Source of the DNA: Chrysomallon squamiferum
Taxonomy: Eukaryota > Mollusca > Gastropoda > Neomphalida > Peltospiridae
NCBI GenBank assembly: GCA_012295275.1
Contig: CM022669.1
Span: forward strand, 15,343,672 to 15,407,671
Direction of reading: 5' to 3'
DNA length: 64,000 nt
The notes beneath the pieces were generated by a model, which saw only the letters and a program-made list of their open reading frames with translations, did not search any database and was not told the DNA's origin. A program made the position numbers and the translations under genes. Position 1 is the first letter of the stretch; every line of letters starts with the position of its first letter. Below, piece by piece: positions 24,927-38,993 of the stretch.

Positions 24927-27472
24927 GTAGTAGTAGTAGTAGTAGTAGTAGTACTATTAGATGTCGTATGTTGACTTTTATACTGTGAACGTCAGACTTA
25001 AATTTTATCTAAATTTATTATAGTTAAACTAGTCACTGGCGTACTACAATTTTATAGAGTTCATACCTTCGCATTTTTGTGTATAAAATACCTGCGCTTT
25101 AAACCTGTTAACTTAAACCAGTGTATAATTCCCGAATAATTATTAATAATATCACAATTTTATTATTATAATTATTATTATTATTAATTAGACAGTTTCT
25201 TAGTATATTTTATATTAGTAAATTATAGTTTTAATTGTTTTTCAGGATGAAAAGAACCAGGTTTTGACAACTGCAGTATGGGTATACGAGGTGAAAGATT
25301 TAATACCATAATAACTATTCATTTGCTGCACACAGTAGAAACTACTGTACTAAAAAGAAATGCGTTATTTTGTCTCAGCTTATTTTAAACTGTGTCTTTG
25401 GTTATAAGACGAAATGTATTCAAGTTATGCTTAGTTTGGGTGGGGTGGTTTGAGGTAAAAGTGCTGTCATTTTTCTGTAGCTTTGACATGATCGCGATTT
25501 GAGTTAGTTTCTTCTAGCTTTAGTAGAGAGACAAACAAATAAAAAACAATTAGCGTTGCACTTTGCTATTAACGAAAACTAGTCGCCATAAATAAAGAAA
25601 ATAACATACTCAAAGTATTCAAAAAAAAAAAAATATATATATATATATTTAATCTATTTGTTCATAGATTATCTTTTTACCATTAAATTTCACAGGAATG
25701 GCAGGATGAAAACCTTCTGTGGTCTCCAGAGAAGTTTGATGGACTGGACACTTTAATGGTGCCAGCTACTCAAGTGTGGATTCCTGATATTTTTCTCTTT
25801 AACAAGTAAGATGATATACAGCTAATTACTTTTCATACACACATTTGAAACTGAACTTAACTTGGCATTACCCAGAATACTGCAAAACAGATGGAACAGC
25901 AATACAAAAATAAAATAAAAATATGTGGGAGATTTGGATTATTAGCCAACTACTACTACAACGGCTATTGTTGCTATTGTTGTATACACTTTTATTAATT
26001 AATATATTGTATTTATTTTATTCATTGTTTTTATTTTATTTTATTTCCAGGGCTGGAACTAAAGATAATGGCTTTGTAAACGTTACCGGGAGTAAAATCG
26101 TAATTAGCAGCAACGGGACGGTCCAGTGGATGATTCCCATCATGATGAAGAGCTCCTGCGCTGTTGACGTCACGTTCTTCCCGTACGACCATCAGAAATG
26201 TCGCCTTCGATTTGGATCGTGGATTTATGACATCAGTCAACTGGACATGCGCCTTAAGCCGGATAAACCTGATTTGACGCATTACTTGCAGAACAGTGAA
26301 TACGATCTCAAGTTAACCAGTTTGTCGAGAATGGTCGTCAACAGCAGCTGTTGTCCTGGTGACGGAAAGCATACAATGATAGACTTTCACATTCACATGA
26401 AACGGAAGTCAATTTATTACGATTACATCGTTATTGCGCCCACAATCATGCTCTGTATCTTGACCCTGGTGACGTTTTTGCTTCCGTGTCACAAGGGGGA
26501 GAAAATATCTATTGGGTTGACCGTTTTCCTGACACTCTACGTTCTGCAGCTGTTAATCGCAGAAAACGTTCCCGATACAAATGCTACTCCTATTCTGGGT
26601 AATAATTTGTTTATGCAAGCAAGTATCTTTTGTACCAAACTGAAATAATAACAATTCCCATCACCACGAATGAACATAATAATATTTCAAATACTCTACA
26701 AAACTCCATTTATCTCGTCAATATTTCATCATGATTATTGCAGTATATTTCATTAATTACTAAACTCTATACTAAAAAAAGTTGAATGAAATAAATGTGT
26801 TTTATTAATTTACGTATTTCACTTCCAGGCGTCTTCCTCTTTATGGTCATGACGTTCAACAGCGTGTCCTTGATCATGTCGACATTTGTGATGAACATCA
26901 AAAAGAGGGGTGACGAAAAACAGTGCCCGGATGTTCCTCGATGGGTCCTCTGGCTGTGTCACGTGGTTATCGGCAGAATTGTCTTGACCAAATACGCGTG
27001 GGAAGAGTCCATAAATTACCGCGGTGACGACTCGTCGTTTGATCGTCTTGAAGCGTCATCTCGCCTCCCCGCGAACCCGTCGAATCCTTCTGGCGCTGTT
27101 TCGTCGGCAGACGACGTCGCCTGCACGGAACTACTTCTGGAGCCTTCTTCGAGCCAAAATCAGGGCCAAAGCGACAACGACGTTGCAGGAGAAAAGACGT
27201 ACAGCGGCAGAACTACCAGAGTTGCAGAAAGTCAGAGCCAGGCGACAAGACAGCCTCTGCCGAGGACTAGCAGCAGTTTTGACAGATACGACGACGACAG
27301 ATTCAGCGTGTCGAGTTCGAATTTTCATTCTCTTCAAATGAAACGTCAGTGGTTCTACGTGGCAGAGGTGGTCGATAAGTTCTCGTTCCTCATCTATCTG
27401 GTTTCCATGACGATTTCAGTTACAATGATTCTCATTGTAATTCCAAATTACTTCCAAGAGCAAATGGATTAA
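23329..27472 (+). CDS. nAChR-like Cys-loop ligand-gated cation channel subunit (6 exons, 513 aa)
   Basis: Exons 23329-23386, 24679-24815, 25246-25290, 25696-25805, 26051-26598, 26829-27472; phases agree and total 1542 nt. Residues about 1-19 are a signal peptide. The extracellular ligand-binding domain has loop A WIPDIFLF (about 108-115), a canonical 13-residue Cys loop (C153-C167, with FPYDHQKC), loop B GSWIYD (W174) and vicinal cysteines C217-C218 that mark an alpha-type subunit. Four membrane helices follow: M1 about 243-262, M2 from GEKIS (268 onward, with E at -1' and L at 9', so cation selective), M3 about 297-320 and M4 near the C-terminus. A long Ser-rich loop lies between M3 and M4. 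Three aromatic ligand contacts are replaced: loop A Tyr is Phe, and the two loop C Tyr positions are Ser and Lys. ACh may therefore not be the ligand. Start chosen for its signal peptide and frame. Confidence 0.93.
24308..24951. repeat. Poly-T and (AAT)n-(AGT)n microsatellites around nAChR exon 2
   Basis: A T run of about 25 bases lies at 24308-24332 in intron 1. A (AAT)n of about 50 bases at 24877-24926 changes into (AGT)n to about 24951 in intron 2, soon after the exon 2 donor. Confidence 0.9.
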
Positions 27473-29502
<2,030 letters not shown>

Positions 29503-30701
29503 ATGAGCGAAGAAACACAAGAAAATAACGTTGCTACGGAACAGGGTAGGACATAATTACAGATGAGAACAATTTATAGATATTTTACAAAATAACTTTA
29601 TAACTTCATATGATACGCTGACAATATTTTTCTATTTATTATTATTGTTTTTTTTTTTTTTTTTTTTTTTTTTTGCCAGTGCAAATATATACATGAATTT
29701 CACAGGTCTGTTATCTCCTTCTTAATGAAGTATGATGAGCTTACAGTTTTATTCTAAATTAATGTACATCAGGCAATTAGTGATATCATGTTTTATTTCA
29801 TAATAATTAACTTCATATGATACATATTATTTACAATTTCAGAAGGTAAACAGATAAAGTATGATTTCAAAAATTCTGATGATCTGATAGAACAACTTGA
29901 GAAAGTGGAACTAACAGAAGAGGACACTGAGGAACTTCTTATTGAAGCATACAGAATGAACATGATGCTCAAAGAAGTGTTGAGATCACAGGAAGCAGCA
30001 AAAAAGAAGAAGCAGAAAAGCAAAATTGGAACTAGCTCAAGTCAGCTCTCACTGAATACAAGATCTACAAACCGCAGTCATCGCAGATCACCGGGGTCTG
30101 TTTTGCCACCTATCCACAGGTCTGAAACAACTCTAGTGACACGAAATCACTCAAAACAGACAGATCCTGGGTTTAGGGTAAGCTTACTTTAACAGGTTTA
30201 TAAATCCTCAACACTGTAAAATTGTTCTATGTTTTTAATCTTTATAAATTTACCAATTTCTGAAATACAGTTAACCTGTATGCATCTCGGATTTTAAATG
30301 ATTAAGATAGATTAAATATCTAAGATAAAAATGACTTCAAATACAGAATAATACTGATGTATTTGTAGTCAGCAGAGATATATATATTGATTTAACTAAT
30401 ATTTTAAATAACTGATACTATTCCACAAAACCTTTTTGGTGGCATGTACAGTTTTAATATATTGTAATATATTATTTATTTCTGAAATTTGTTTGACTTT
30501 TGGTTGTTTAAAAGTATTATATGGGTCAGGATGACATTATAACTTTATACAAATAAAGTTTAATTTAGTGATAAATCTGAAATATTTCAGGCAGCAACAA
30601 GCTTGAATTTAAAAGGTAGAATTAGTGCTGGACCATCACGGAATAAAACAAAGAGTGCTGTAGATCGGCCAGATTGGGACGACAGATTTTCATTTTCTTA
30701 A
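29503..30701 (+). CDS. Small charged protein, function unknown (3 exons)
   Basis: Exons 29503-29545, 29843-30177 and 30591-30701 join with matching phases (1, 0) to 489 nt, 162 aa plus stop. Start MSEETQENN in context caaaATGa. The N-terminal half is acidic and predicted helical or coiled-coil (DDLIEQLEKVELTEEDTEEL, then a Met/Leu-rich stretch near YRMNMMLKEVLRSQEA). A lysine cluster follows (AAKKKKQKSK), then a Ser/Arg/His-rich disordered part and a C-terminus ending VDRPDWDDRFSFS. No signal peptide, membrane helix or catalytic motif. I do not recognise the family. Splice sites and the conserved-looking tail support a real gene. Possible polyadenylation signal AATAAA at 30868-30873. Confidence 0.75.
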
Positions 30702-33700
30702 ATGAAATCAGTTTCAACATGCTTTATATTCCTGTCAATGTAAAATACAGTATTTTACACAATTTGTAAAACTATTATTATTATTACTGGGTTTTTTTTT
30801 TTTTAGAAAATGTGTTCATTACTTTTTCCATTAATACAAGCAGTATTATTATGCTCAAATCTGATTTAATAAACTGTTGCATTTGAATGAATGTGAGAAA
30901 TAAAAGAAATGGATGAATGAAATTGTGAAATAAAAAAAAAATAAAAATAAATTGTTTAACTCTCTATCTGGGAACCCATCAACACTATGAAAAAAAAAAT
31001 AAAGATTATTAAAAAGCATTTAAAATTCCCAAATCTGAAAAAACCTGCACCATGAAATAAGATAATCTGTAACAGATATAATAGATTATCATAAATTGTC
31101 TCAAGCATAATCCATCATATAAATTTATTTTTAAAATGTAAAATTTAATTATGCTCTGATTTATTGAATACTAATTTTCAAAGCTTCATTTAACTATTAT
31201 TATTATTATTATTTTTTTTTTTTGTTTACCTTTAATTTAAAATATTTTATTTATAGAACATTTTAAATGTTTTAAACCATTTATTACATCAGAAACTTTT
31301 GAGGATGAAAATACATCAAAGTTATGGAAACTGAACTATGTACCAGCCATATCGAAAAAATATAATTTGAATATATGATGATTATGCTAGTTTTTGCAGG
31401 TTTAATTAGATAATTTGTTTATGTTTTAATAAAAATGTTTTATATTATTTTATATTCTAATAAGTTTATTCATGAAACTGTTTTATAAAAAGCAAAGGAA
31501 TATGCAAGTAACCCAACATAAATTATTGTTTTATTTTACGCATCACTTGTATTATAGTGTACAGGTATTTAATTGGATATATTAACATTTTACAGAAACT
31601 TGTATTTACTGGTAACCTAGGATTTCAGAGAGTTAATTCTAAGAACATCCTCTTTTTAAATAAACATTTGCTCTATTTAAATTGGTATGTTCATGAAATT
31701 TTTGTTGTGAAAAGAATTTATATTTTTTTCTTCCAAATGTGTTCTTGCTATCTTAAATCAGTTACCAGGCTCATTACCTCATTATTTGTTTATTTATTTT
31801 ATATTTGAAATCTGTTATAAATATTTTATATCTTACATAAATTCATGTACAAATGTGGTCTTTTTCATTTTTTATGTATTTTATTTGAACTAACATTTTA
31901 ACTTTTCATTTTTTATATTTTTTTTTAATTCTTTAAGGCTGGCTAAACTGTGACAGCATTTTCTTCTTTTTTTTTTTAGTATTATAGATTTTATTTTTCA
32001 TTTTTATATTTAAGCATTGACATTTGCTGTGAATTAGAGGAAAAACTCCATTTAATATTAGCCATTTCTTTGTTAGAAAAAGAAAAAAGAAGATAAAATT
32101 AAATGAACTTTATTGATTTTTCTTAACTTGTTTACTTTTTTTTAAAAAGAAATATAATTTTGTACATAAGCCTTTCTTTTTTTCATTATGAATTATGAGA
32201 GATATTTGAAATAAAAGAGATAATCACAGAACAAGTTTGCAGATTTTTTGCTTTTGGTATTAAATATGTAAATATTACATGAAGTTTTCAATTTGAAAAA
32301 CTTCTATAAAAATGAAAAATTAAATCATCAGCTTTCAAACTCTCCAGAAACCAATACTTTATTTCCCTATCTACCATATGCACAGTAATGATGGCAGAAT
32401 TAAGCAGAATATTCGGACACATCTTGTAAGAATTTATGCATATCATAATTTGTAGGAATTCAAATGACCAACACATTTTAAAACGAATGAAATTGGTATT
32501 AGATGTAAATACCTTTAATTGTGCTTCAATTACCTTATTTATGCAATGGGTACAATGACGTTATTTTACTCGGTGCAGAAGGAAATGTGAACAATTTTCT
32601 CATAAAAGATATATTTTTATTGTTCAATAAATTTGTTTTGGTCTGGACATATTCATTTCATACATAAATTTTTTGGGCCAATTTTTCATTTTTATTTAAA
32701 ACTAAACTGCATTTTATAATTAGAAAAATAAACTAGAAAAAACACCCCACCTCATCATAAAAAAAGTCCATTAAAAACAACAAAATAAGAAAAAAAAGTC
32801 CACATTTTAATTATATATTACTATATCAAAATGTCATTAATATTGTTTACAAAACATTTTGAATTTCTAACTATGATGAAAATTAAACGTCAGTGAGGTC
32901 AAATGAATTTATCACTGTGTCTGGACAATTTTAAGATAAAAAAAGGAAAACAGAAACAAATAAAAACAAAACAACCAAAGGCGAAAGAAGAGACATAAAA
33001 TTTTATTTTCAACAATTATACTTTCACATATATATCCCACGAGTACCACAATAAATTAATTTTAAGATACAAAAAGCTCTTGTTAAAAAAAAAAAATTAA
33101 TAAAAAAAAATACATAATAATAATTATTTAATACTTTTTAAAATACAACTGCAAACTATTCTTGAAACAAGAGTAGACATATATGTATTAGACAAAGCAG
33201 GTACACTATCAAGGGCAGACAATCCTTCAGTTCATTTATGACCAAAATATTTTCAGTTATTTTGAAGTGCATTATATATGTATATATGCAAGTAGATTTT
33301 CTTTTCCCCGTATGCATGTACAAATATTGATCAAAACACTTGAAATGAACCTCTTCTATCATAGGGGATAGTAATTTTCTGTATTGGTAAAACTTGCTGA
33401 TTGATTGAATAACTCTGAACCTCTCCTTAATCTGCCCTGCATTGTCAGTATGCATTGTTAGTAAGGAACAAAACACATAGTTTAACTTGTTTGAGCGTTT
33501 TCAGTCAGTATTACAAATAAACCAGAGTTACATCAAACGATACAATTCATGCCAGTATTATTTGGTAAAATGGAAAACACTGAATCTATTTTTTTTTTTT
33601 TTTTTAAATTTTTCTGAACAAAACTAACTGAATATTGCTTAATTTATACTTAAAGACCAGACAAGAAGGTGCTTTAAAAATTCTTAAATATAGGTACACA

Positions 33701-35848
33701 CAAACCAAACTAATTAAAAAGCAAAAATCTTAAAAATGGAATTAATTATTTTTTCCCCATTTATATTAGTAATAAAAACCCATATCTTCACTTCTGTTCT
33801 ATGATAACCTGGCATTAATGACAAAACTTACTTCCTTGATATTATAGACTTTAATTATCATTGTTATCTTTTAATTATTTGTTTGTTGTTACAGACATCT
33901 TTAGGAATTCGATGAATTACAATTAAGAAGAAAATTACATTTTCTTATGCTCTGAAAACAGATAAAAATAACAGATGTGAGGTTTATAACCCATTCTTTT
34001 TCTTCAGTAGTAAAAACAGTCAACAGGTACAGATACATTTAAACACTTGAAATGATTAACATTATGAGATTATGTACAACAAGTAATCATAACCAAAACA
34101 CCAACATTTTATAATTTCTGGTGTCCTCAAAAGATTTAGGGCCATCAACAAGATCATAATATAATTCACAAATGTCATAAATCAACCCTTCAAAAAAAAA
34201 AAAAAAAAAAAAAAAATTCAATTTAAAAATCCTGCACATCTCTTTAATCCTTTTAATTTGCAAAATAAATTAATTTTCAATTACTGAAAACAATGGGTTT
34301 TTTAAATACCATTTTGTTAGCAATCAGCATTACATATTTTAATTTTTTTAATTTTTTTTTTTATAAAACAGTAAAATTAAAGAGGGGTTCATCAATTACA
34401 GATATTTAAAATGAAAATTAAAAAATGAGTTAGATTAGAAAACCTAACATCCTAAATACATGAAAAAATTCTGTTTTCTGATCTTTATATTATCAAATAT
34501 CCCTAAATATATCCTAGTTTTTTTCTCCTAAAGATTGTAAATAATTCCTGAGATTAAAATTTAGCTACATCTTATTAATTTCTGTCATTAATCATTGAAA
34601 ACCAAGAACCATAAAAAAAATAATTAATCATTTACAAAACAGTCAACCCGTATTAGCATTTTAAAGAAATCCACTCTATAAACTATAACAATGGCCATAT
34701 TCCCTAAGACTGAAATATTTTATTCTATACAAAGCAGTCACTCTTAATATAGTAATTCTTTACCACTGATGTCAGATATAGAGCAAAGTTGTTTTTTCTT
34801 TTTTTTTTAGAAAAACCACAGGCATTAATTAAAACTACACTGAAGAACAGTCAAAAGGTACATGTTCTCCTTTAGCAAAAAGTTTTAAATTAAAAATTCA
34901 ATAATAATAATAATAATAATTAAAAAAAAAAAAAAAAAAAAGAAGAAATCTCCTGATAGTTGTAATTCGGATGGCACTTGAATATTATGCTGTTTCAGAT
35001 GTTTTTATTAAATCGCTTCTGATAATCAGCTTGAAACTACTACTACTATTTTTATTTCTTAAATCCATCTTTTTATTCAGCACAGTTAATTTTCATTCAT
35101 TTATTATTCTCTGATGTTTTCGGTCAATATTAATGATGACAATAATGTCAGAATTATGAAATGATTCGTAACAGTATGTTAACTGTCGACATTAATCAGC
35201 TAACTATTGCTATATGGCTATATTTGACTAGCTAATCACAAGTGTGCGATGCATTAGCATACGTGTATATAATTCAGGAAAACTGCGTGTGTGTAATGTA
35301 TGTGCATGTATGTGTGTGTGTGTGTTTATATATGTGTGTATATATATATATATATATGCATGAATGAAGTAAACTGTTATGGTATTATGTTATACATTAG
35401 AAAGCATTAGTTAATATTTTCTGGATATTATTAAATATAATTTGGTATTCCTTTTTGCCTCAAAACAAATTACATTTTATAAGCTAATATTTTCTGCACC
35501 GAGTATCAGCAACATTATATATATATATATCAGTACCACACAGAAACAATATATATATACATACACAAATATTTAGAGGTAATGGAAATACTGATTCAGG
35601 TGAAACTTATTACTTTATAAAATATGATTTCAGTTAAAATTTTAACACGAAGTTTAATTCTACAAGGAACTTTACACAGAGATAATCAAACAATTTAACA
35701 TCACTATTAAGGGAAACAGATGTGTACATATAAGCTTAAACTGTGCCAACAACAAAACCTGCCTTTTTAATTTTAGATTTTTGTTTTTACTTTTTATGTT
35801 GGTTTTTTTTCTCTTGTTTTTTCAAGTGCCACATTAAAGTTTTAAGAT
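30702..35848. other. Intergenic region between convergent genes
   Basis: About 5.1 kb between the stop of the small gene (+) and the stop of ENSA (-). The genes are tail-to-tail, so both 3' UTRs must lie here. Very AT-rich, with scattered homopolymers (for example A runs near 34192-34216 and 34921-34940) and short (TA)n and (GT)n tracts around 35290-35560. I see no exon, RNA gene or transposon. Confidence 0.7.
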
Positions 35849-38003
35849 TCAGGAAACAGCATCTGAAGCCAGTTTGCTGGTAACAATTGATGGCTTCCGA
35901 ATGTGAAGATTATCTGCTGTTGGAATTGTCTCACCGATTGATTCCTGTAAGTAGAGTTTTTCATTGGCAGCAAGTGGCAACTTCGGGTTGTTCATTTTAG
36001 CCTTTGCCATGTTGTAGTCACCAGAGTCGAAGTATTTGGGCTTTATAAATAAAATATTTATTTGTATTTTAATAGGATTTAGACACAAATATCTGATATG
36101 TAGATAATTTATTTCTTAGAGCCAAGAGTGATAAATTTCTTTTGTTAGAAGTTTAACATGAAGGCAAATAACTGTTTCAAATCTTGTAAATAATAATAAT
36201 AATAATAAAAAAATTAAAATCTGAAAAAGTAATTTATCAATCACTTACTCTGTAGTATACTTTTAATTTTAATATTATATTCAAAATAAAACACTAAACA
36301 ACCAAATAAACTGCAAACATTTAAACTACATTAGAAAAATAAATAAAGAAAATTATATTTAATTTTAATAATACTTTAATTATCAAATCCTACCCCTTTA
36401 GCCAGCCGTTTGTGAAGCAATGCATGTCCCCCAGATTTTGCACCCTTCAGCATTGGGTACTTTGCCTTCAGTTTAGCTTCTTCATTCTTCTCGACTTCTA
36501 CCTTTGGTGGTTCCTAATAATAATAATAATAATAGTAAGTTAATGTTCAGGAGGGAAATAACAATAAAAAAACTGGTATGAGTGGTTTCCCCAGCATTTG
36601 TGGAAAGGATGATGGGTATTGGTTAACTGGTGCAAGTTAAACAAAGGGATGGTACAGAAAATGTTCAAATTACTTGTTTGTCAAAAATACTCCTATAAAT
36701 AACTGCATCAAATGCATTAATTATTAACAAGTTTACTTTATTTGCAATTAAATAGAATCAAAATATCTGTTGCCAGTGACTTTTGTCTGGTTGTTCTGTG
36801 AATTATATTCTTTACAAAATAATATACATACATACGTACATATTTCTATATATATTGTTTAGTAACCTTCTGCATGTATTATATATACATGCGTGTTTGT
36901 GTAAGATCGTTTTTATTGCTCTGAAAGTAAAATCGCCACGCAGTGTGATAATGAATATTTATGAGAATGTGACACTGAGTTGGCGATGCGCTGTCAATAA
37001 TAATTATTTTTATACTGTGTGGATCAAACACATATCTGTTTTTGATAAGATTTTAAAAAGTTACTTATCTATCTTTATACAGTTGCATGTCAAAAAATGT
37101 GTAGCAATCAATGTAATTCATGATCAATAATTTAGCAATGCAGTACCTGCTACAGTAGCCTTCATTACACAGGCATCCTGAGTAGCAGCAAATTTCAGAG
37201 GAAATGAATTGTGTCCCTTCGAAATGCCAGAGGGGGTAATTTGTAAATATGACAGTTGCCACTTTGAATTGCATCTATTTTGCTTAAGGACAAGACACCA
37301 AAAGTGCACCAACTCTTATAGTATGTAACAATACCTCTAGGTATGCTTATTTCCTTGTAAATAGTAATAGTATCATAAAGCAACTCTTGAAGATACATGT
37401 TAATGTTAATTAAAGCTACAAATTCTTCATTTTAAAATTTAATTTTATTTATTTTTATTATTTGGTTGTTTGTTTTTCAGCATTTGAATATATATATACT
37501 GACACATGTATATTTAACATTCCTGTCAGTACAAACACCGAAACTACCATGAACATATCTTTTTAATTTTGGGTAAAAATTGTTAAAAAACAAAAAAAAT
37601 GTCACCGAGTTTATGGCATCTTAATAGAAAATTCGATGGGTCTATTGAGTATCACTATATAAAACAGTTCTAATAGTAAAAGTATGTATTGACACAGACA
37701 TATGTTTGTTTTTTCACTTACTCAGAAACTGTTAAAACAGTGTTGTTATAATGATTAAAAATAATAATAAAATCCCATATAATACACTTGGACAAGATTA
37801 TAATCAATAATATATGATTACAAAATTTAATCTGCCTGTCATTTACCAAAGTTGTGTCCCTTTAATCAGTAATCTGGCAATCATGTAATGTTAGTTATTA
37901 CACGATTTTAACTTCTTACCTGTGATGTATCATTATTACTTTCGTCTGGACCATCTTCTGGAATGGATTCTGGAGTAAAACTGCGGACATCATCCGTAGA
38001 CAT
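35849..38003 (-). CDS. ENSA: Endosulfine/ARPP19 family PP2A-B55 inhibitor (3 exons, 131 aa)
   Basis: Minus-strand exons 38003-37920, 36513-36394 and 36040-35849 are all phase 0 and give 28+40+63 residues. The family is phosphorylated by Greatwall (MASTL) kinase at the Ser of FDSGDY and then inhibits PP2A-B55, allowing mitotic entry. That motif is intact here: [15 protein letters not shown], with the target Ser at about residue 74. Exon 2 holds the conserved helix region [12 protein letters not shown]. The C-terminus has a PKA-type site (RKPS, Ser about 119) and VTSKLA, as in vertebrate ENSA/ARPP19. The last residues (SDAVS) extend beyond the usual end. Human ENSA is 121 aa. ENSA and ARPP19 cannot be separated in an invertebrate single-copy gene, so the symbol denotes the family. 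Confidence 0.95.
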
Positions 38004-38100
38004 TGTATAAATGATAAATAAATAAGTAAAATACTTATTTCTTATCCTTTCTATGTTTTGGCTCCTACAAGCAAATGATTTTTTTTTTTTTTCAAGGAAA

Positions 38101-38108
38101 TGACGTCA
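38101..38108. promoter_or_regulatory. CRE palindrome TGACGTCA upstream of ENSA
   Basis: A perfect 8-bp CREB/ATF site about 100 bp upstream of the ENSA start codon (minus strand). The word is rare by chance in DNA this AT-rich. Binding is inferred from the consensus only. Confidence 0.55.
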
Positions 38109-38180
38109 AACCGCAACCATACTAGTTTCTCATTTACAAGTGTTGATTGCTTCAACACAGAAAAAGTAGTCTTCTTCTTC

Positions 38181-38228
<48 letters not shown>

Positions 38229-38428
38229 TTCTTCTTCTTCTTCTTCTACATTATTCGAAAACAAGAACAAAAACAACAGTTTTCAGCTAAAAAATTGCAA
38301 AATTTCAAATTTTATTTTTCTAAGATAATATTTTAATTTTAGCAGTATACATATATTTTTTTTATTTAAAAGATAAAATCAATGACAGTATCATCCTCTA
38401 CGACGACGCCACAGCCTTCATTGTGAGT

Positions 38429-38473
<45 letters not shown>

Positions 38474-38657
38474 CTTGACGCTGCTGATAGTATTTGAAGA
38501 ATTACATAATAATACCATTTTAAAACCTGTTAATCTATTAAAATTACAAAATAATTAGATAGAGGATAAATATCTCAGCCCAAACTGGTAACTAATTTTC
38601 TTTCTTCACACCTTGACTATAAAACGATTTATTCAGAATACCCGCTTTTATTCAATT

Positions 38658-38699
38658 TATTATGGACGGAATATTCTATTTATCGACAATGAATTAAAT

Positions 38700-38731
<32 letters not shown>

Positions 38732-38776
38732 TTAACATATTTCAAATTATGGTGTGTACGTGATATGTTTTGTATC
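38658..38776. repeat. Dispersed repeat, copy 1 (ENSA/PIGO promoter region)
   Basis: Begins near ttatggacggaatatt, continues through tatcgacaat and a (TTTA)n run, then attaacatatttcaaat and atggtgtgt. A second copy in the same orientation lies at about 43992-44098 in a PIGO intron. Outside the variable TTTA run the two differ by only a few bases. No terminal repeats or coding capacity seen. Confidence 0.85.
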
Positions 38777-38993
38777 CATTCAGATTTCAAGTAGTTTTGC
38801 ACCAAGTAGTATTTTCTTTTTGTTTATTATTGTTCTCAAATATTAGCCAATCACAAATTCAATATAATTTATTTCTGAAAATCAAAATGTCAGCGTCCAT
38901 GATAAATAACATGACTTTGTAAATATTAAACATTTTGCACACAAGCATCTGTATTTCGGGGGTGAACGAGCAGACCGAAACTTAACGAATAAA

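Larger units (their letters stand above)
38004..38993. promoter_or_regulatory. Head-to-head ENSA/PIGO intergenic region (probable divergent promoter)
   Basis: Only 990 bp separates the ENSA start codon (minus strand) from the PIGO start codon (plus strand). It must hold both promoters. It contains a TGACGTCA palindrome near ENSA, (CTT)n-(ATC)n-(CTT)n at about 38170-38246, (AAT)n at about 38430-38473 and one copy of a dispersed repeat (38658-38776). No TATA box can be picked with confidence in such AT-rich DNA. Confidence 0.6.
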
